Positions 24,166 through 35,986 of a stretch of DNA of 64,000 nucleotides are shown in pieces. The stretch's first letter is position 1. Every line of letters starts with the position of its first letter. The notes under the pieces were generated by a model. The model had not been told where the DNA came from. It ran no database searches and saw nothing but the letters and a program-made list of their open reading frames with translations. Origin of the DNA: Isoetes taiwanensis (Eukaryota > Streptophyta > Lycopodiopsida > Isoetales > Isoetaceae); assembly GCA_021234155.1 (NCBI GenBank), contig JAJEKV010000292.1:186001-250000 (forward strand), read 5' to 3'. Both the position numbers and the translations under genes were made by a program.

Positions 24166-25885
24166 TCAGAGCTCTGCAGCATCATGGCCTTTACCATTGA
24201 CACCAACAAGCTCAGTATCAAAAATTAGAGTTGCATGGCCTGCAATTAGATAACATTTTCTTCAGTCTTATTGTGCCGCGACAGAGGGGAAAAAAAAAGT
24301 GGAGCCATACCAGGTATTTTAGGTGGAGATCCTTGATCACCATAGCCCAACTTCGAAGGAATCTTGAGCTTTCGCTTTTCTCCTAGACACATACCAAGGA
24401 TCCCCTGATCCCATCCTGACAACAAGAAAATCTCATCTGTTCACTATGTTGCGCATCTGAAATGACAAAAGGTTATTAAAAAAACTTCAAAAGTTACCTT
24501 TGATAACTTGGCCACTTCCCAGTTCAAACTCAATTGGATCACCTCTTTCATAACTAGAATCAAACACACTTCCATCCGTAAGGGCACCCTGTCAGTAAAG
24601 CAAGTGTATCTTAGCTACATACAAATTTTTATCAACAAATACAATACATAAACCATTCAGCTAAGTTGAGCTCTGTCTGAACATAAACATACTGCTGGGA
24701 AAAGACTGGTTTGAAAGAACTGTTTCAAAGTTTGAGATAGAGGAGGATCACTATATAAGCACCAGTTTCTGCCTGGTGGATATTCTATTAACAGGACCCT
24801 AGTATCATCCTTTAGCCAATTAAATGAACAATGTTACAATAACAATGATTTTGTAACTGTCATGTTCAAAATCATCCAGCCTTTCCATTCCCTAAATTGT
24901 ACCAACATAAACAACAGATGAGCAACTCTACTCTTATGCCATGGGTATTAACAGCAACGAACCAGCTGATTTCTATTACATTTCCCTAACCTTCTGAAGT
25001 GGTCATTAAACTGAAACTTTCACGCCAAAACTTACATAGACTTTCCATACAACTTGAATAAGAACAGGCTCTCATTCTATCCTACATGATACATTCCATG
25101 CATCCCGTTGCGCATAGCAGATCAAGCTCAAATTTTCGATGCTTGCAAAGTCAACCTGGAGGAAATCCATTTCCAGAAAAAATTGGTTTGGAATTCTATT
25201 TATATAGTGGATAAGAATCATGTCTATCAGCATGAAACTAATGCCATGCATTATTAAGGAATCAAGCTAATTAGAAATCCTACCGCTATACCAGTTTTGC
25301 TGATTGATCACCTAATCCTGCATTTGATAGGCTAAATAACGTTTGTCGACGTTTCAAATTGCTACAATATGTTCTTAATGTTTATTGTTATGAGCACCCT
25401 AATCCTTACTTTGACAATAAAGAAATGTTTATTGTACTAAAAGAAGCCTAAATGCCTCAAAAAACTTATTTTTGTGTAATGTACAAACACAATTTGCACA
25501 AAACAAAGAGCACTAAATAAGAAGTAGAATCACACCTTATAATGCACCTTAACTCGGTCTCCCTTATGAGCCTGCACTTCACATGTTTTTGGTTTAAACT
25601 GCAGTAAAAGCATAGCATCAAATTAGCAAGCATTCCCTTTGTGACAAAACGAACCATTTATGGTGGAAAAAATCTACCTTGACTCCAATTTGAAGCTCTT
25701 TGACATCAGATTCCTTCTTTTTTGTAGAAACTGCAAAGTTTAAGGGCGTTTACTTATCAAGATCAGAAAAATAAAGGGTTCGCTTAGAAACCAAACGAGG
25801 AATGATGAGAGAGACCTAGTGAGATAGAGGATGCGAAAAGTAGTGCTGTGAGAACGGCCATGAGGAACGTCTTCATCAACGCCAT
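24166..25885 (-). CDS. FKBP15: FKBP-type peptidyl-prolyl cis-trans isomerase, secretory (FKBP15/FKBP2 type)
   Basis: Catalyses cis-trans isomerisation of X-Pro bonds, probably in the endoplasmic reticulum. Six exons join in frame with GT-AG introns: 25816-25885, 25678-25730, 25536-25598, 24498-24588, 24311-24415, 24166-24239, giving 151 residues. Exon 1 encodes a signal peptide ([20 protein letters not shown]). The start is the Met giving this leader; upstream Mets lie before a less hydrophobic stretch. Exons 2-3 carry [11 protein letters not shown] and the start of the FKBP fold (VKVHYK). Exon 4 has [12 protein letters not shown] and VIK. Exon 5 has [19 protein letters not shown] and PKIPG. 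Exon 6 has [11 protein letters not shown]. The pocket residues usual for the family (Y, F, D, F, V-I, W, Y, F) are all present. The C-terminus ends AAEL, similar to ER-retention tails of the RTEL/xDEL kind, but this is inference. The gene looks intact. Confidence 0.93.
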
Positions 25886-28560
25886 GCCGGATCTGAAGTG
25901 TGGCCTACTCTCTTTTTTCAACTCTCGAAAGGCTCCTGTGCTGATGTGGTATGCGTCCTCTTTGTGTTGCCCGAAAGGGTTAGCGGGTTTAGTATATGCC
26001 ATGGGCATATTCTTTTGCAGGCAGGCCAAAGGCTAGGATAGATACTTGTAATGAGCTTAGGGCGGATCAGACACCAAAGCATCCTTGCCATAGGTGCAGA
26101 ATATCTTCCTCTTAGATTGCCATAGTGGTGCAAGCAAAGAACCACCTAGACATGAAGTAATAAGAGAAGAGGTCCACAACTGTGTGCAACAACATAAAGA
26201 ACTATTGATCTACTAAAAAAACATGGGCCATCCTTTGCACATCAATCTTGTTAATTTGGGTTTTTCTAGTTTGGTGAGAAACTTTTTTGGAATTCTTTTA
26301 AGCTATTTTCCTAGGTTTTATGGAGTTTTGGTCGCCGGAATAGATTCCCGATTTACCAAAAATGCAAAAATCAAAGAGATTCATTTCGTATATGGATCCG
26401 AAAGCAGATGGCAAGAGGAATGCATGCCACAATCGTTCGGATGCCATTTTTGTTTACCTTCCTCCCGTTTTCTGCCTTCACGGAGCCTTCGATTGGTCTC
26501 TTAAATGAGACCTATTTTTGTATCGAATTCGACTCTTCTTTCGGATATATCTTCTTTAAGGTTGATGTCGTAACGTCACGGGAGTCGGCTTCCTTTCTAA
26601 AAGCGAGGGAATTGTACAAGGATCGTTGCATCAAGAGGTTAGCAGATTTGATTAAAGCATTTAGGGCTTTTATTTTCTATGAGGGATTAACCGTCTTTTT
26701 TCTGATTTCATTTTCCTTGTATCCTGGGCATGCCAAGATTGTCTTAACAAAAGTCCATGATCGTAGACATGCCTGGAAGCATTTGGGAGCACGTGTAGTC
26801 TCGATTGTTTGGCCATGCTTTCCGTAGAACCAAGCAACGATTGGAATTTTTGTCTTGAAAGTATTGGATTTTAAATTTGCGGTCATAACTTGAGAATATT
26901 TTTGTTGTTTCCTATTGATGGGCGTTAATAGAGGTTTGATACATGTAATGGAAGTTCTTGATATATGTAAATGCATCTTTTAATGCTTGACTGCACTTTG
27001 TACCCATTTGGATGTTGCACATGTGGATTTATACAAATCTAATTGAAGGAAGAAGTTAAATTGCTAAGGATTTTAAGCCTTACTACTGTGGCCATGCCTA
27101 CATATTGAAAGCCATGCCTACATATTGAAAGTGATATGATGACGGTTCCGAATACATTCAACAAAGTATGTCGCAAGGAGCTGTTGACATGGTACTGGCC
27201 CTTTGGAGCAGAATGTAACCATGTGGAAGCAAGTAAGTGCTTTTCATACATCAATTTTTTGGGCTTCTCACCCATGGTTTCGAAAATAGATTGTGAAGTC
27301 TTAGATAATGCAAAACATATATTTAGGTGTTGCTTTTGGCTTGGAGATAGTTTGACCATGTATAGTCAGCACTTCTACCTATTGCCCTAGCAAATGCATT
27401 TGCATTTGATGGCAGATTCATAGCCATTTCAATCTGTCTCATCTCCATATATCTAGGTAATGCTCCTTCTCATTGTTGAGATGCTATTTTGCCCTCTGCA
27501 TTTGCAAGTTCCCGTATATTGCAATTATGATGTTGTTGTATCTGACAAGACACGTCGATGGTTTGACATAGTTTAACAAAACAAGTTGCTAGATGAGTTA
27601 AAAGAGCCTATGAAATGCTTTGTTGATATGGTACTGCCTTTTTAATCTTTGCAATTGTCACTTTGTCTACTCTTAGATAGTTGGAAGTCAGTACACAAGT
27701 GACGTCACAGGACATACAGTTTCAGACATTGCAGATCTTAGAGTTGCAAAGATGGCTGCTACTGTCCATGTTACATGTGTCTTTTTGTACTTACATGCAT
27801 ATTATTTAGAGCTACTCACATTCACTACACCCCATCAACATTTTTAGTTGCAGCCAAAGTAACCTACTTGCATGTGTGGCCATGAAATACATTAGTTTTC
27901 ATGTCTCAAAAGCGAAGCACCTCTTTCTATAAACCTTTGGTGCTTCAGATTGTCCTGATTAACGTGTGCACATAAGGAAGTTATTGTTGTTCACCTTTAC
28001 ATTAATTCCTGCTGATCAGAATCTCAGAAGAGTGAATTGCAGAGCAAGCCTTTTTATTCTTTGCAGTTGTTACACTTTCTACTCTTAGGTAGTGGATATC
28101 TCTTATCATTCTTAGAATTGCAAAAGTGTAGCAAAGACAAGCCCCTCTATAATTTAATAGAGCAATGCAGGACGTCTCATGTTTCTACATGGTTATATGA
28201 TGTCTATAAGTCCTATGTGCACTGGCAGGTAGAGAAAAATGGCATGTACTATTTTATGCCTTTTTAAATGATCAAACCCTATTGCATTGACTCTCATTGT
28301 TGAGATGCTATTTTACCCTCTGTATTTGCAAGTTCCCATATATTGCAATTATGGTGCTGTTGTATCTGACAAGACACGTCGATGGTTTAACAAAACAAGT
28401 TGCTAGATGAGTTAAAGAGCCTATGAAATGCTTTGTTGATATGGTACTGCCTTTGATCCGCTTGTTTCTGCAATCGGCTTGTCTTTGGATTTGCTCTGCC
28501 TTGCCTCTGACCCCTTGCATAGAGCCCCCTTGATTTGCCCCTTTTCGGCTTTCTCTCTCT
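25886..28560. other. Intergenic region with local duplications
   Basis: No recognisable gene. The longest open stretch is 139 codons on the plus strand at 26408-26827, with no family resemblance. A 20-base unit is repeated in tandem at 27093-27132. A stretch of about 170 bases at 27463-27640 recurs at 28285-28455, sharing TTCTCATTGTTGAGATGCTA-like and AGTTGCTAGATGAGTTAAA text. A shorter related piece (TTTGCAGTTGT then CTACTCTTAGGTAGT) lies at 28048-28090 and matches 27645-27685. These point to a nested segmental duplication. Confidence 0.5.
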
Positions 28561-29945
28561 ACGGTTTTTCACGGTCTCTCTCTAGCCCCAAAACCCCAAA
28601 CCCCTAAAAGGTGCTCGACCTACGTTTTTGGTCCCCAAATTGGATTACGGCGCAACTTTGCGCCGAGACCCCTTGCCTCACGAGTTCTCTCTCTCTAGGA
28701 TTCTGGTCTCTCTCTAGCCCCATAACCCCCGGACCCTCAAAAGTGTTACGGCGTTTTGGCCCCAAATTGGATTACGGCGCCAATTTTGGCCCGAGAAACC
28801 AAGCGCCTTTGACCCTAAAAGGTGTGCTTTCGACCTACGTTTTTGGCCCCCAAATTGGATTACGGCGCAATTTTGTATGCCGAGAGATCCCCGCCTTTGG
28901 AAGGCGACAAATAAGAGAACAATGTTGAGCTAGGCTCCAACATTTGCCCGACATTGCCATAGCCCAACCAAGCGCCTCTTGGCCTTGCCCTAGCTCGGCC
29001 ACGGCCCACCGACACGCTAGCCAGCCGGACGACAAGCCCCACGCCATAGCCTACCTAAACCTTGCTTGGCGTGCCATAGCCCAAGTCATGGCCACGGTAG
29101 CCCCGTTGTCCGGACTCACCCCTAGCGGTGAGCTCCACTGCACCACAACACCCCACCAGGAAAACCCGGCGGTCATTGACCTCCACGCAGGCCGAGCACA
29201 CTGGGAAAACCAAGAAGGGCCACCAGCGGCCCGCCCCGCGGCCACGCAATGGGCAAGGGAAGACATCCTCGGGGCCAAGACCCACACAACCGTGAGGGCT
29301 CGACGGTAGGGGAGTTGGCCGCTTCGGGCCCCCAGCCCCCTCCGATTGGCGTAACCTTTGGGCCGCATCCGCCGGGTTGAGGTTGAGGCCAAGCGCCCGC
29401 ATGTCGCGCCCACAGAGACGAAATGGAGTCCGCAACGCGTTAATGCACGGTTGACGATAGCAAAACAACAGATCGCGAAGTTGAAACCCAAGCATGCGGG
29501 TGGACGCAAAGATCCGCTTTGGTGCACTTTTGAGAGACAGCAAAGGCGGGCAGTGCTCGCAGCATCGCGGGCTTCGCGTGGATACCACCGGACTCTGCGT
29601 GACGGGGCAGGGACGAGGACCGAGGTAGCCTTGAGACACTTTGCAATCACGCCCATTTCCTCGCGATCGAGGTCGATGAGGCCAATGCCATGGCGGCGAG
29701 CACAGGCCACACTCCGGTTGGAAGTTGAGGAGGCTGTGCAAAACGAGGAGGTTGCGGGCCGCCTGGAAGTTAACTACGCCTTGGCGAAAAGCCGGAGAAG
29801 GATTTGGCGCGGGACCGAAATCGCGGGAGCCCCGCCGCCGTTGCCCGGCAAGGCAAAGGGCCTCCATGCGAGGAAGGCGCATGAACAATGGCGTAACCGC
29901 ACGAGCGGGAGATGGTAAAAGACAAGACCAAGCCTTGCAAAGAGC
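28560..29945. other. GC-rich block inserted beside gypsy RNase H, unidentified
   Basis: Composition changes sharply from the AT-rich flanks. Bases 28616-28890 hold three related units sharing CCAAATTGGATTACGGCGC, two of them preceded by CGACCTACGTTTTTGG. From 29000 both strands are open for long distances (minus 29055-30008, 317 codons; plus 29358-29918, 186 codons), as expected of GC-rich DNA. The plus frame is rich in K, R, A and E with possible coiled-coil text (LRLEVEEAVQNEEVAGRLEV) and might be part of an unknown gag. Neither protein is recognised. The right edge near 29945 interrupts the RNase H of the minus-strand gypsy element, so the block is probably a nested insertion. Confidence 0.45.
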
Positions 29946-29949
29946 CGAG

Positions 29950-32572
29950 CCTCTGAGACTTGAGAAGAGAAGCTGCAGCACATGAAGCAGTTCTTGGTTT
30001 AAGCACAACTTTAAAGTTAAACTCTTGAAGGATCAACAACCAACGAGTGATTCTTCCTGTAGTGCATGGTTTGTTTATTAAGTGTAGTAACGCTTGATGG
30101 TCAACGAAGAACACAAAGTAATTGCCTAAAAGATAATGTCGAAACTTTTGTACGGCAAAAACCATTGCGGGCCTTCTCGCTTAGTGGCATTATAATTTCT
30201 TTCTGCTGCATTAAGTTATTCGCTGGCAAAGTGAATGGGACGATCTATTTTTGAATCTTTGTTGGGCTAGAACAGCACCATCAGCCACCTTTGATGCATC
30301 CACATGCTCATGGAACTCGTGATCAGGAGCTGATGTCATAGATGCCTTTATATTGTCAAAAGCTATTTGGCACTGAGGTGTCCATTTAAATTTGACCTTT
30401 GGACTTGCCAAAGCATTCAAAGGTGCTGCTATATCAGCTAGGTTGTGACAAAACTTTCGGTAATAATTTGCTTTGCCCAAGAATCTTTTTAATTCTGTTA
30501 CATTTTTAGGATGAAGTAAGTCGCGAACCACCTGTACTTTACTTGGATCTGTAAGCAATCCATCTTTACTCACAATATGGCCTAAAATCATTCCATGCGT
30601 AACTAAGAATGTACACTTTTCTGGGTTGAGGGACACACCATATCTTCGACATCTCTCAAAACACAATTCTAATTTAGACAAATGATCTTTGAGACATGTG
30701 AAAACTGTGAAATCATCCAAAAAAATTTAATGTACTCCTTGAAAACTGTGAGCATTACTCTCTGAAATAAAGATGGTGCATTACTAAGGCCAAAAGGCAT
30801 TACCTTATATGCATAAGTCCCAAACTGAGTTATAAACGTGGTTTTCAGTTGGTCATCAGGGTGTATTTTTATCTAATCATAACCATTAAAACCGTCCATG
30901 AATGAGTAGCATTCATGACCTGCCATTTTTTCCAATACCTGGTCTGTAAAGGGAAGGGGAAAATGATCCTTATCTGTGGCACCGTTTAACTTACGAAAGT
31001 CAACACAAACTCGTAACTTTCCATTTTTCTTCTTGACAACCACTATAGGGGAAATCCATTCACTGGTTTCCACCTCAAATCCAGCTTGTAAAAGCTTTTG
31101 AATCTCTTCCTTAATACTTAAGGCAAAATTGGGATTCATTCTGTAAGCTCTCTGGTCTTTGCATGTGGAATCAAAGGAATCCTCATAAGGCAAACATCAA
31201 GGTAAATTCCTCTAAGATCTGTATAACTCCATGCGAATACATCCTTATACTGATGGAACAGCTTTATGGCAGACTCTCGTATAACCAATGGCAGATTTTT
31301 GCACAAATATACAACTTGAGTCTATCTACAGACCCTAAGTTTATTTCTGCCACTTCCAGAGTGCCTAAATAAGGGATTATATTATTCCCCTGCAATGTAT
31401 GGGCTGGTTGGGGTTGTAAAACTGCATTTCCTTGCTGTACTTCTGTAAAATCAGCAGGATAATCCATCACTTGTTCCACGATGAAACAAGTTGCAAAATC
31501 CATTTGATATTCCTCGAACACATCAACGTTGTAAAAGTCCTCTTCCTCATCTTCTTCTTCATAAACACCCCTCATCGTCACTATCTGAAAATACAATTTC
31601 TTCCTTCGAGATTGTTACTGATCCCGAAGGCAAATTAATCTTGGCTAACATGCCTTGGTTAGATAAAGTAAGGGTGTTTGTTGACCAATCATGTACGGTT
31701 TTAGAAGCCCGCAACCATGGCCTTCCTAAAAGCAATTGGTAATTAGTAGCTTTAGACTGTGTCTCCAACACAACAAAATCTTGTTCAAAACGTAAATCCC
31801 CTATAGAAAATGGAATATTCTTTAATATCCCTAATGGTGCAACCTTCCGATCAACCATTTTAACATCGAAAGGAGCTTCATCCAGGTCATTCAATCTTAA
31901 CCTTTTGCGCAATGCATTCGTCATAATATTCACACCTGCACCACCATCCACATGGACTTTTGGAATCTCTATCCTCTTAAGGAGAACGGTGACCACTGAG
32001 TTTAATTTATCCGTTGATTCAGTCTTATAGACAACAACCATAACGTAAGAGATAAGCTCTTCTGGTATTCCCAAATCCATTATGTACTTTCCTAGTGCAA
32101 TAAGAGGAATGAAAATCGTCAACTTTTGAATTTCCTGGTTTAACTTAATGATGTCTTCATCTACACCATCAACATTTTTTATTTCTTTAAAACCAGGAAA
32201 GTATTTAGCCACCACTTTCAATGGGGTCTGAACCATCAAGTTTTGCACTTGTTGTTTACTTGTACCTATATCACTTATACTGCTATTCAAGCCAAGTGTT
32301 TCATCATCAAGATTTCCCTTTTGAATATCTTGAATCTTATTTATAAATCCCTTGTTCTTCATGAACATCCGGATATTTCCAGACGACGTGGCGAAGTCGA
32401 ATCTCCATTCTGGAGATTTTGTACTCCCCGAACGACCAAACACTTGGTTTTCTACACTGTCGACAGCAGGATGCTTTGCGGTTTGATAAGTTCTCCTGGA
32501 CGGATCTTGGATTTGTTTGGAGCCTAGGTGGCATCTTGGAGCCCACATGGCATGTTTGAGACACCTTGGCAT
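29950..32572 (-). pseudogene. Ty3/gypsy pol: protease, reverse transcriptase, RNase H (second element)
   Basis: Protease: 31559-32572 has VDGGAGVNIM at residues 208-217 (usual D-S/T-G-A, here D-G-G-A) and LLGRPWL at 271-277. A charged acidic tail follows at 31264-31596. Reverse transcriptase N-half: 30873-31193 has EIQKLLQAGF, SPIVVVKKKNGKLRVCVDFRKLN and a FMDGFNGYD core. C-half: 30211-30720 has LNPEKCTFLV, LGHIVSKDG, LKRFLGKANYYRKF. RNase H: 29990-30165 has YFVFFVDHQALLHLINKP and RWLLILQEFNFKVV. The gaps between these pieces are stops or frameshifts. The segment that should hold the YxDD box (near 30720-30870) contains MDDF at the start of 30720 on the minus strand. Integrase is missing, replaced by the GC-rich block. 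Confidence 0.88.
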
Positions 32573-32589
32573 GTTTGAGCTTAGGTGGC

Positions 32590-35098
32590 ATATTGGAGCA
32601 TAGGTGGCATTTGCCCTCCGGGCGTTGGCGGGGAAAAGGCAGACCGGCCAACCTTTCTAAGGTCCGGTCTCACGGGTGCGGCCTCTCCCCTCTCGATGAG
32701 GGAAGCCGCCAAAGTCCGCCCGGTTCCGGATTTGGGGAAGGGCATCGGCGCTTTAAGTTTTTCAAGATCCCTCTATTCTACCAAACTGCCAAAATCCTCT
32801 ACCAAAAAATCCAAAGGTTTGAGCTTGTCAAAATGCCCCGGCCTTGTGAAAATGCTTATCTAGTAGCTACGGGATTTCCACCATGTCCTCAGCATCCCCG
32901 TAAGTCTATGACACATAACAAATTTGATAACTTCTGATTTCTGCCGATACATTGAAACCATCAGGTCTATTAGACGAAGGTGTGATGGCAATGTATTGGA
33001 AGGTTGAGTATAGTGAAACTGCTCTAAAAATTTACACCTGAGGAATGACAACAGATTACTTCGCCTCGTGTAATTCAACACAAGATTCCCTTTATGTTCA
33101 TGTAGCGATTCAATATAGTTTAATATAATGTAAGCATTTAAGTGTTTTGTTTAGATATAAGGGGCTCTTTTAGTTCCATGTTGCACTATGTATCATTGAA
33201 AAATATTGAAATAGCATTCTACTCCTTCAACGTAAGTTAACAGAGAAAAAAATAGGCATATGTCTTCGCGGTCTTGTGGTCATCGAGCATTAGCAGGATG
33301 TGGAAACCCCGAGATACAAAAGACAGAAAAGATTGGCAGCTTATGGACCAAGCGCAAGTCTTTATCTTCAAAATGCTTAGAACACGTAACATTCCATTAA
33401 ATTTTGGTTGTGAGTTTCATAATATAGGATGCACTCTTTAGTAGACCAATCTATGAGGGCCCATACAAATTTTTTGAAACCGCTACTTAGGTGCGGCAAC
33501 ATTAGGCACACGGTTACTGACTCTTCTTATTTTGAAGTCCTATGTTTGCGAACGTATACTATATTGCCATATTTTCATGACCTCCCTTCATTAACTGCAA
33601 TCTTCATCCATTGCCCTTCATTTTTTGCCTTGGTCCCCAATACACCGCCATGTCTGTATTGCCCCATTTTTCATATGTGACACCCCAAACCATTTTGCCA
33701 TATATGTCCTTGTTTTGTATTTTAATTTCTTTAGCATGCACCATATCTGTCTATTATCCCATATTGCTCACTTTACTCATCCACATCACTCCATCTTAAG
33801 TTCAAGCTTTGCCTCCATAAAGGTTCAAGGTTCTTCATAAAGCTTTGCAAGCCCAAATTCTAGAGCAAATATTACTCTACGATGTTCCCAAGTCCTTGAA
33901 ATTGGGATGCATGTTTCTACCCGTTGGCACTACTTCTACGTTGCATTATTAGCCATGAAAATAAAGGTGTTAAAAAGACTTGCATTCGTTAACTTCCCCA
34001 TGCCTCAAAGACATAGTTTATCTATCAAAGAACCTATTTGAATTGCTTTCGAATTTACTAGAGGTTAGACAATTGCATTAGAGGCTCGTTAATACTGGAG
34101 ACACATCCATCGAGAGGCTTCTAGTTACCTATCATCTTTATCCCATTGCTAAAAAAATTATATATGCTAAGTTGCTTAAATGACAAGGGGGTTTTTTTGG
34201 GGGGGGGAAGGATCATGTCCTTGGAATGTTTGTTGGTTTTTTATTATTATATACATAGTTTTGCCAACATTTTGTGAATATTGTGTATTACGTCTCAAGG
34301 TTGCATTTTCAAAGGTAAGAGAAAGGTAAGTAAGAGGTTGTCAAACACATCGCCCAACTTATATTTATAGACGAAACTGTAGCACATGCACTGTTCCGCA
34401 GGCATTGACCAATTTATTGTTCCTTTGTTGACTTAGGTAAAAACTAGCTCCGAAGCTCAGCATATGCCCACCGATCATCACACCATCATGCTGAACATCT
34501 CCACAGCTTTTAATTCTGCTGAATTCTATATGCATTGTTCACATCTGCTGACAACATATTTTACAAATAAAAAGAAAGACAGGAAAACGAAATACAAGCA
34601 TTGGAAATTATGAACAGAAATGTCTGGCACTGATTATCTACTGCAAATCAACAATACCATAATCTACAGTTACTGCAAGTGGCTTCTACACTTTGGAATC
34701 TATAGGCCTATTCTTCATGGCAGACACATACCGACTACTTTCATAATGTCTCTTTGATAGGATTCTGAACACAGTTTTAGTCCTATTGGAAATCGCAACC
34801 CGATAAAGTAGGTTGTTACAAGACTGAAATGTTAATGATAGATACTCTATCTTGTCCATTAAGTTGAGCATAAAGCACTTTACTATCACTATCTAACTTG
34901 GATATCTGTGTACATGACCTGATATTCTTAAAAAAAGCGAGGAGCGAAGAGTTCTTACCACATATTAGAAGCCATATATAGTTAAAATGGCATTACGTCT
35001 TTGCCGACACAAAAATTCACCATCTTTTCGGTCTCTTAATGTAAATAAGAAGAAGGAGGCCTAAGAGTGCGGTGCAGATCAAGCCAATGGAATTCTAA
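32590..35098. other. Region between split halves of the second gypsy element, no gene recognised
   Basis: Begins with short GGTGGCAT-containing repeats (32525-32610) and a GC-rich patch to about 32760, then AT-rich DNA. No protein motif was recognised on either strand. A run of G (34192-34207) is present. Confidence 0.4.
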
Positions 35099-35114
35099 TT
35101 GGACCCTAGACTAG

Positions 35115-35660
35115 CTAGTTCAAATCACGTTCAACAACATACAAGAAGCTATTATTACCCATCACATCCAACCTGGCGGGGAACTTCACACATGATTGAA
35201 CCAAAGGGCTGTGCATGTTTTTCTTTTGTAGTCGCGGTAACCAACCACAATCAACCTCTTCATCCATGTCATCATGAGCGCGTCGTGCCTCGTAGTCAAT
35301 GTCAATTTGACCCATCAAACTTCATCAGCGGGAATGATGCAACCTCCGCGATATCCCCACGCCATGGGTAGTGTCGAGGATAGCCAATGCCACGGAGAAA
35401 GTAATCTAGAAGGGACTTCAAGCGTCCTGGTCTCTAACACTACATTTGTGCTACCTCTGGGGCCTGCTAGGATGCATACTTCTCTAAGCACATGGTTGGT
35501 GGCGATCACGGTGGAGTCAAAACAACAACTCCTTGCAACACCACTTTTTCGGTGCAATCCGTCTCAAGACTATTATCTTGAAGAAGACAAACTTTGTGAT
35601 AGAGCCCAAGTGAAACCTGCATTTGAACCGGTGCTTGTCTTTGAATACAATAAAATTTAA
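35115..35660 (-). pseudogene. Possible PIF/Harbinger transposase remnant
   Basis: The minus-strand text reads HRKSGVARS, then about 12 residues later ILAGPRGSTN, and after a frame change DYFLRGIGYPRHY, then further on YVVERDLN. The order and spacing resemble the DDE_Tnp_4 transposase pattern R-N-R-K-G-x-x-S-Q, then VLAGWEGSAND, then YYLADAGYP, then LRNVVERTFG. The matches are partial and the catalytic residues cannot be placed in one frame. Other transposase families are possible. Confidence 0.35.
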
Positions 35661-35986
35661 CAATTGATAGTACCAGTCATGAACATCTGTATTTGAAAAA
35701 ATAGCGACGTGATCCCCAACCCGAAGGAGAGTACCATGAGAGAGAACCTTTGCTGAACACTAACACCTATTAGGACGTTAATTCCAAAGTCGTAGTCGTA
35801 GACTAATAGCTCCATACTTGATCTACGGTTTGGCTTCTTCCGCATAGGATTGGAGTCTAGTAATGATCCATTGCCACTTGTCTGGAATGCCCTGGCTAAC
35901 CAGAAATTTGGCCTCCTTCTGGTTTTGGGTGGCGATGTACCCTGCATGTTTGGTGAACATATAAGACAATTCAATGAGAACAATTT

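Noticed and set aside
26408..26827. 139-codon plus-strand open frame upstream of the FKBP gene
   Set aside because: No family resemblance and no splice partners or repeats that support it as a gene.
29055..30008. 317-codon minus-strand open frame, the second longest alongside 337-codon frames
   Set aside because: It lies in a GC-rich block where the other strand is also open for 186 codons. It runs into gypsy RNase H in the wrong frame, and no domain is visible.
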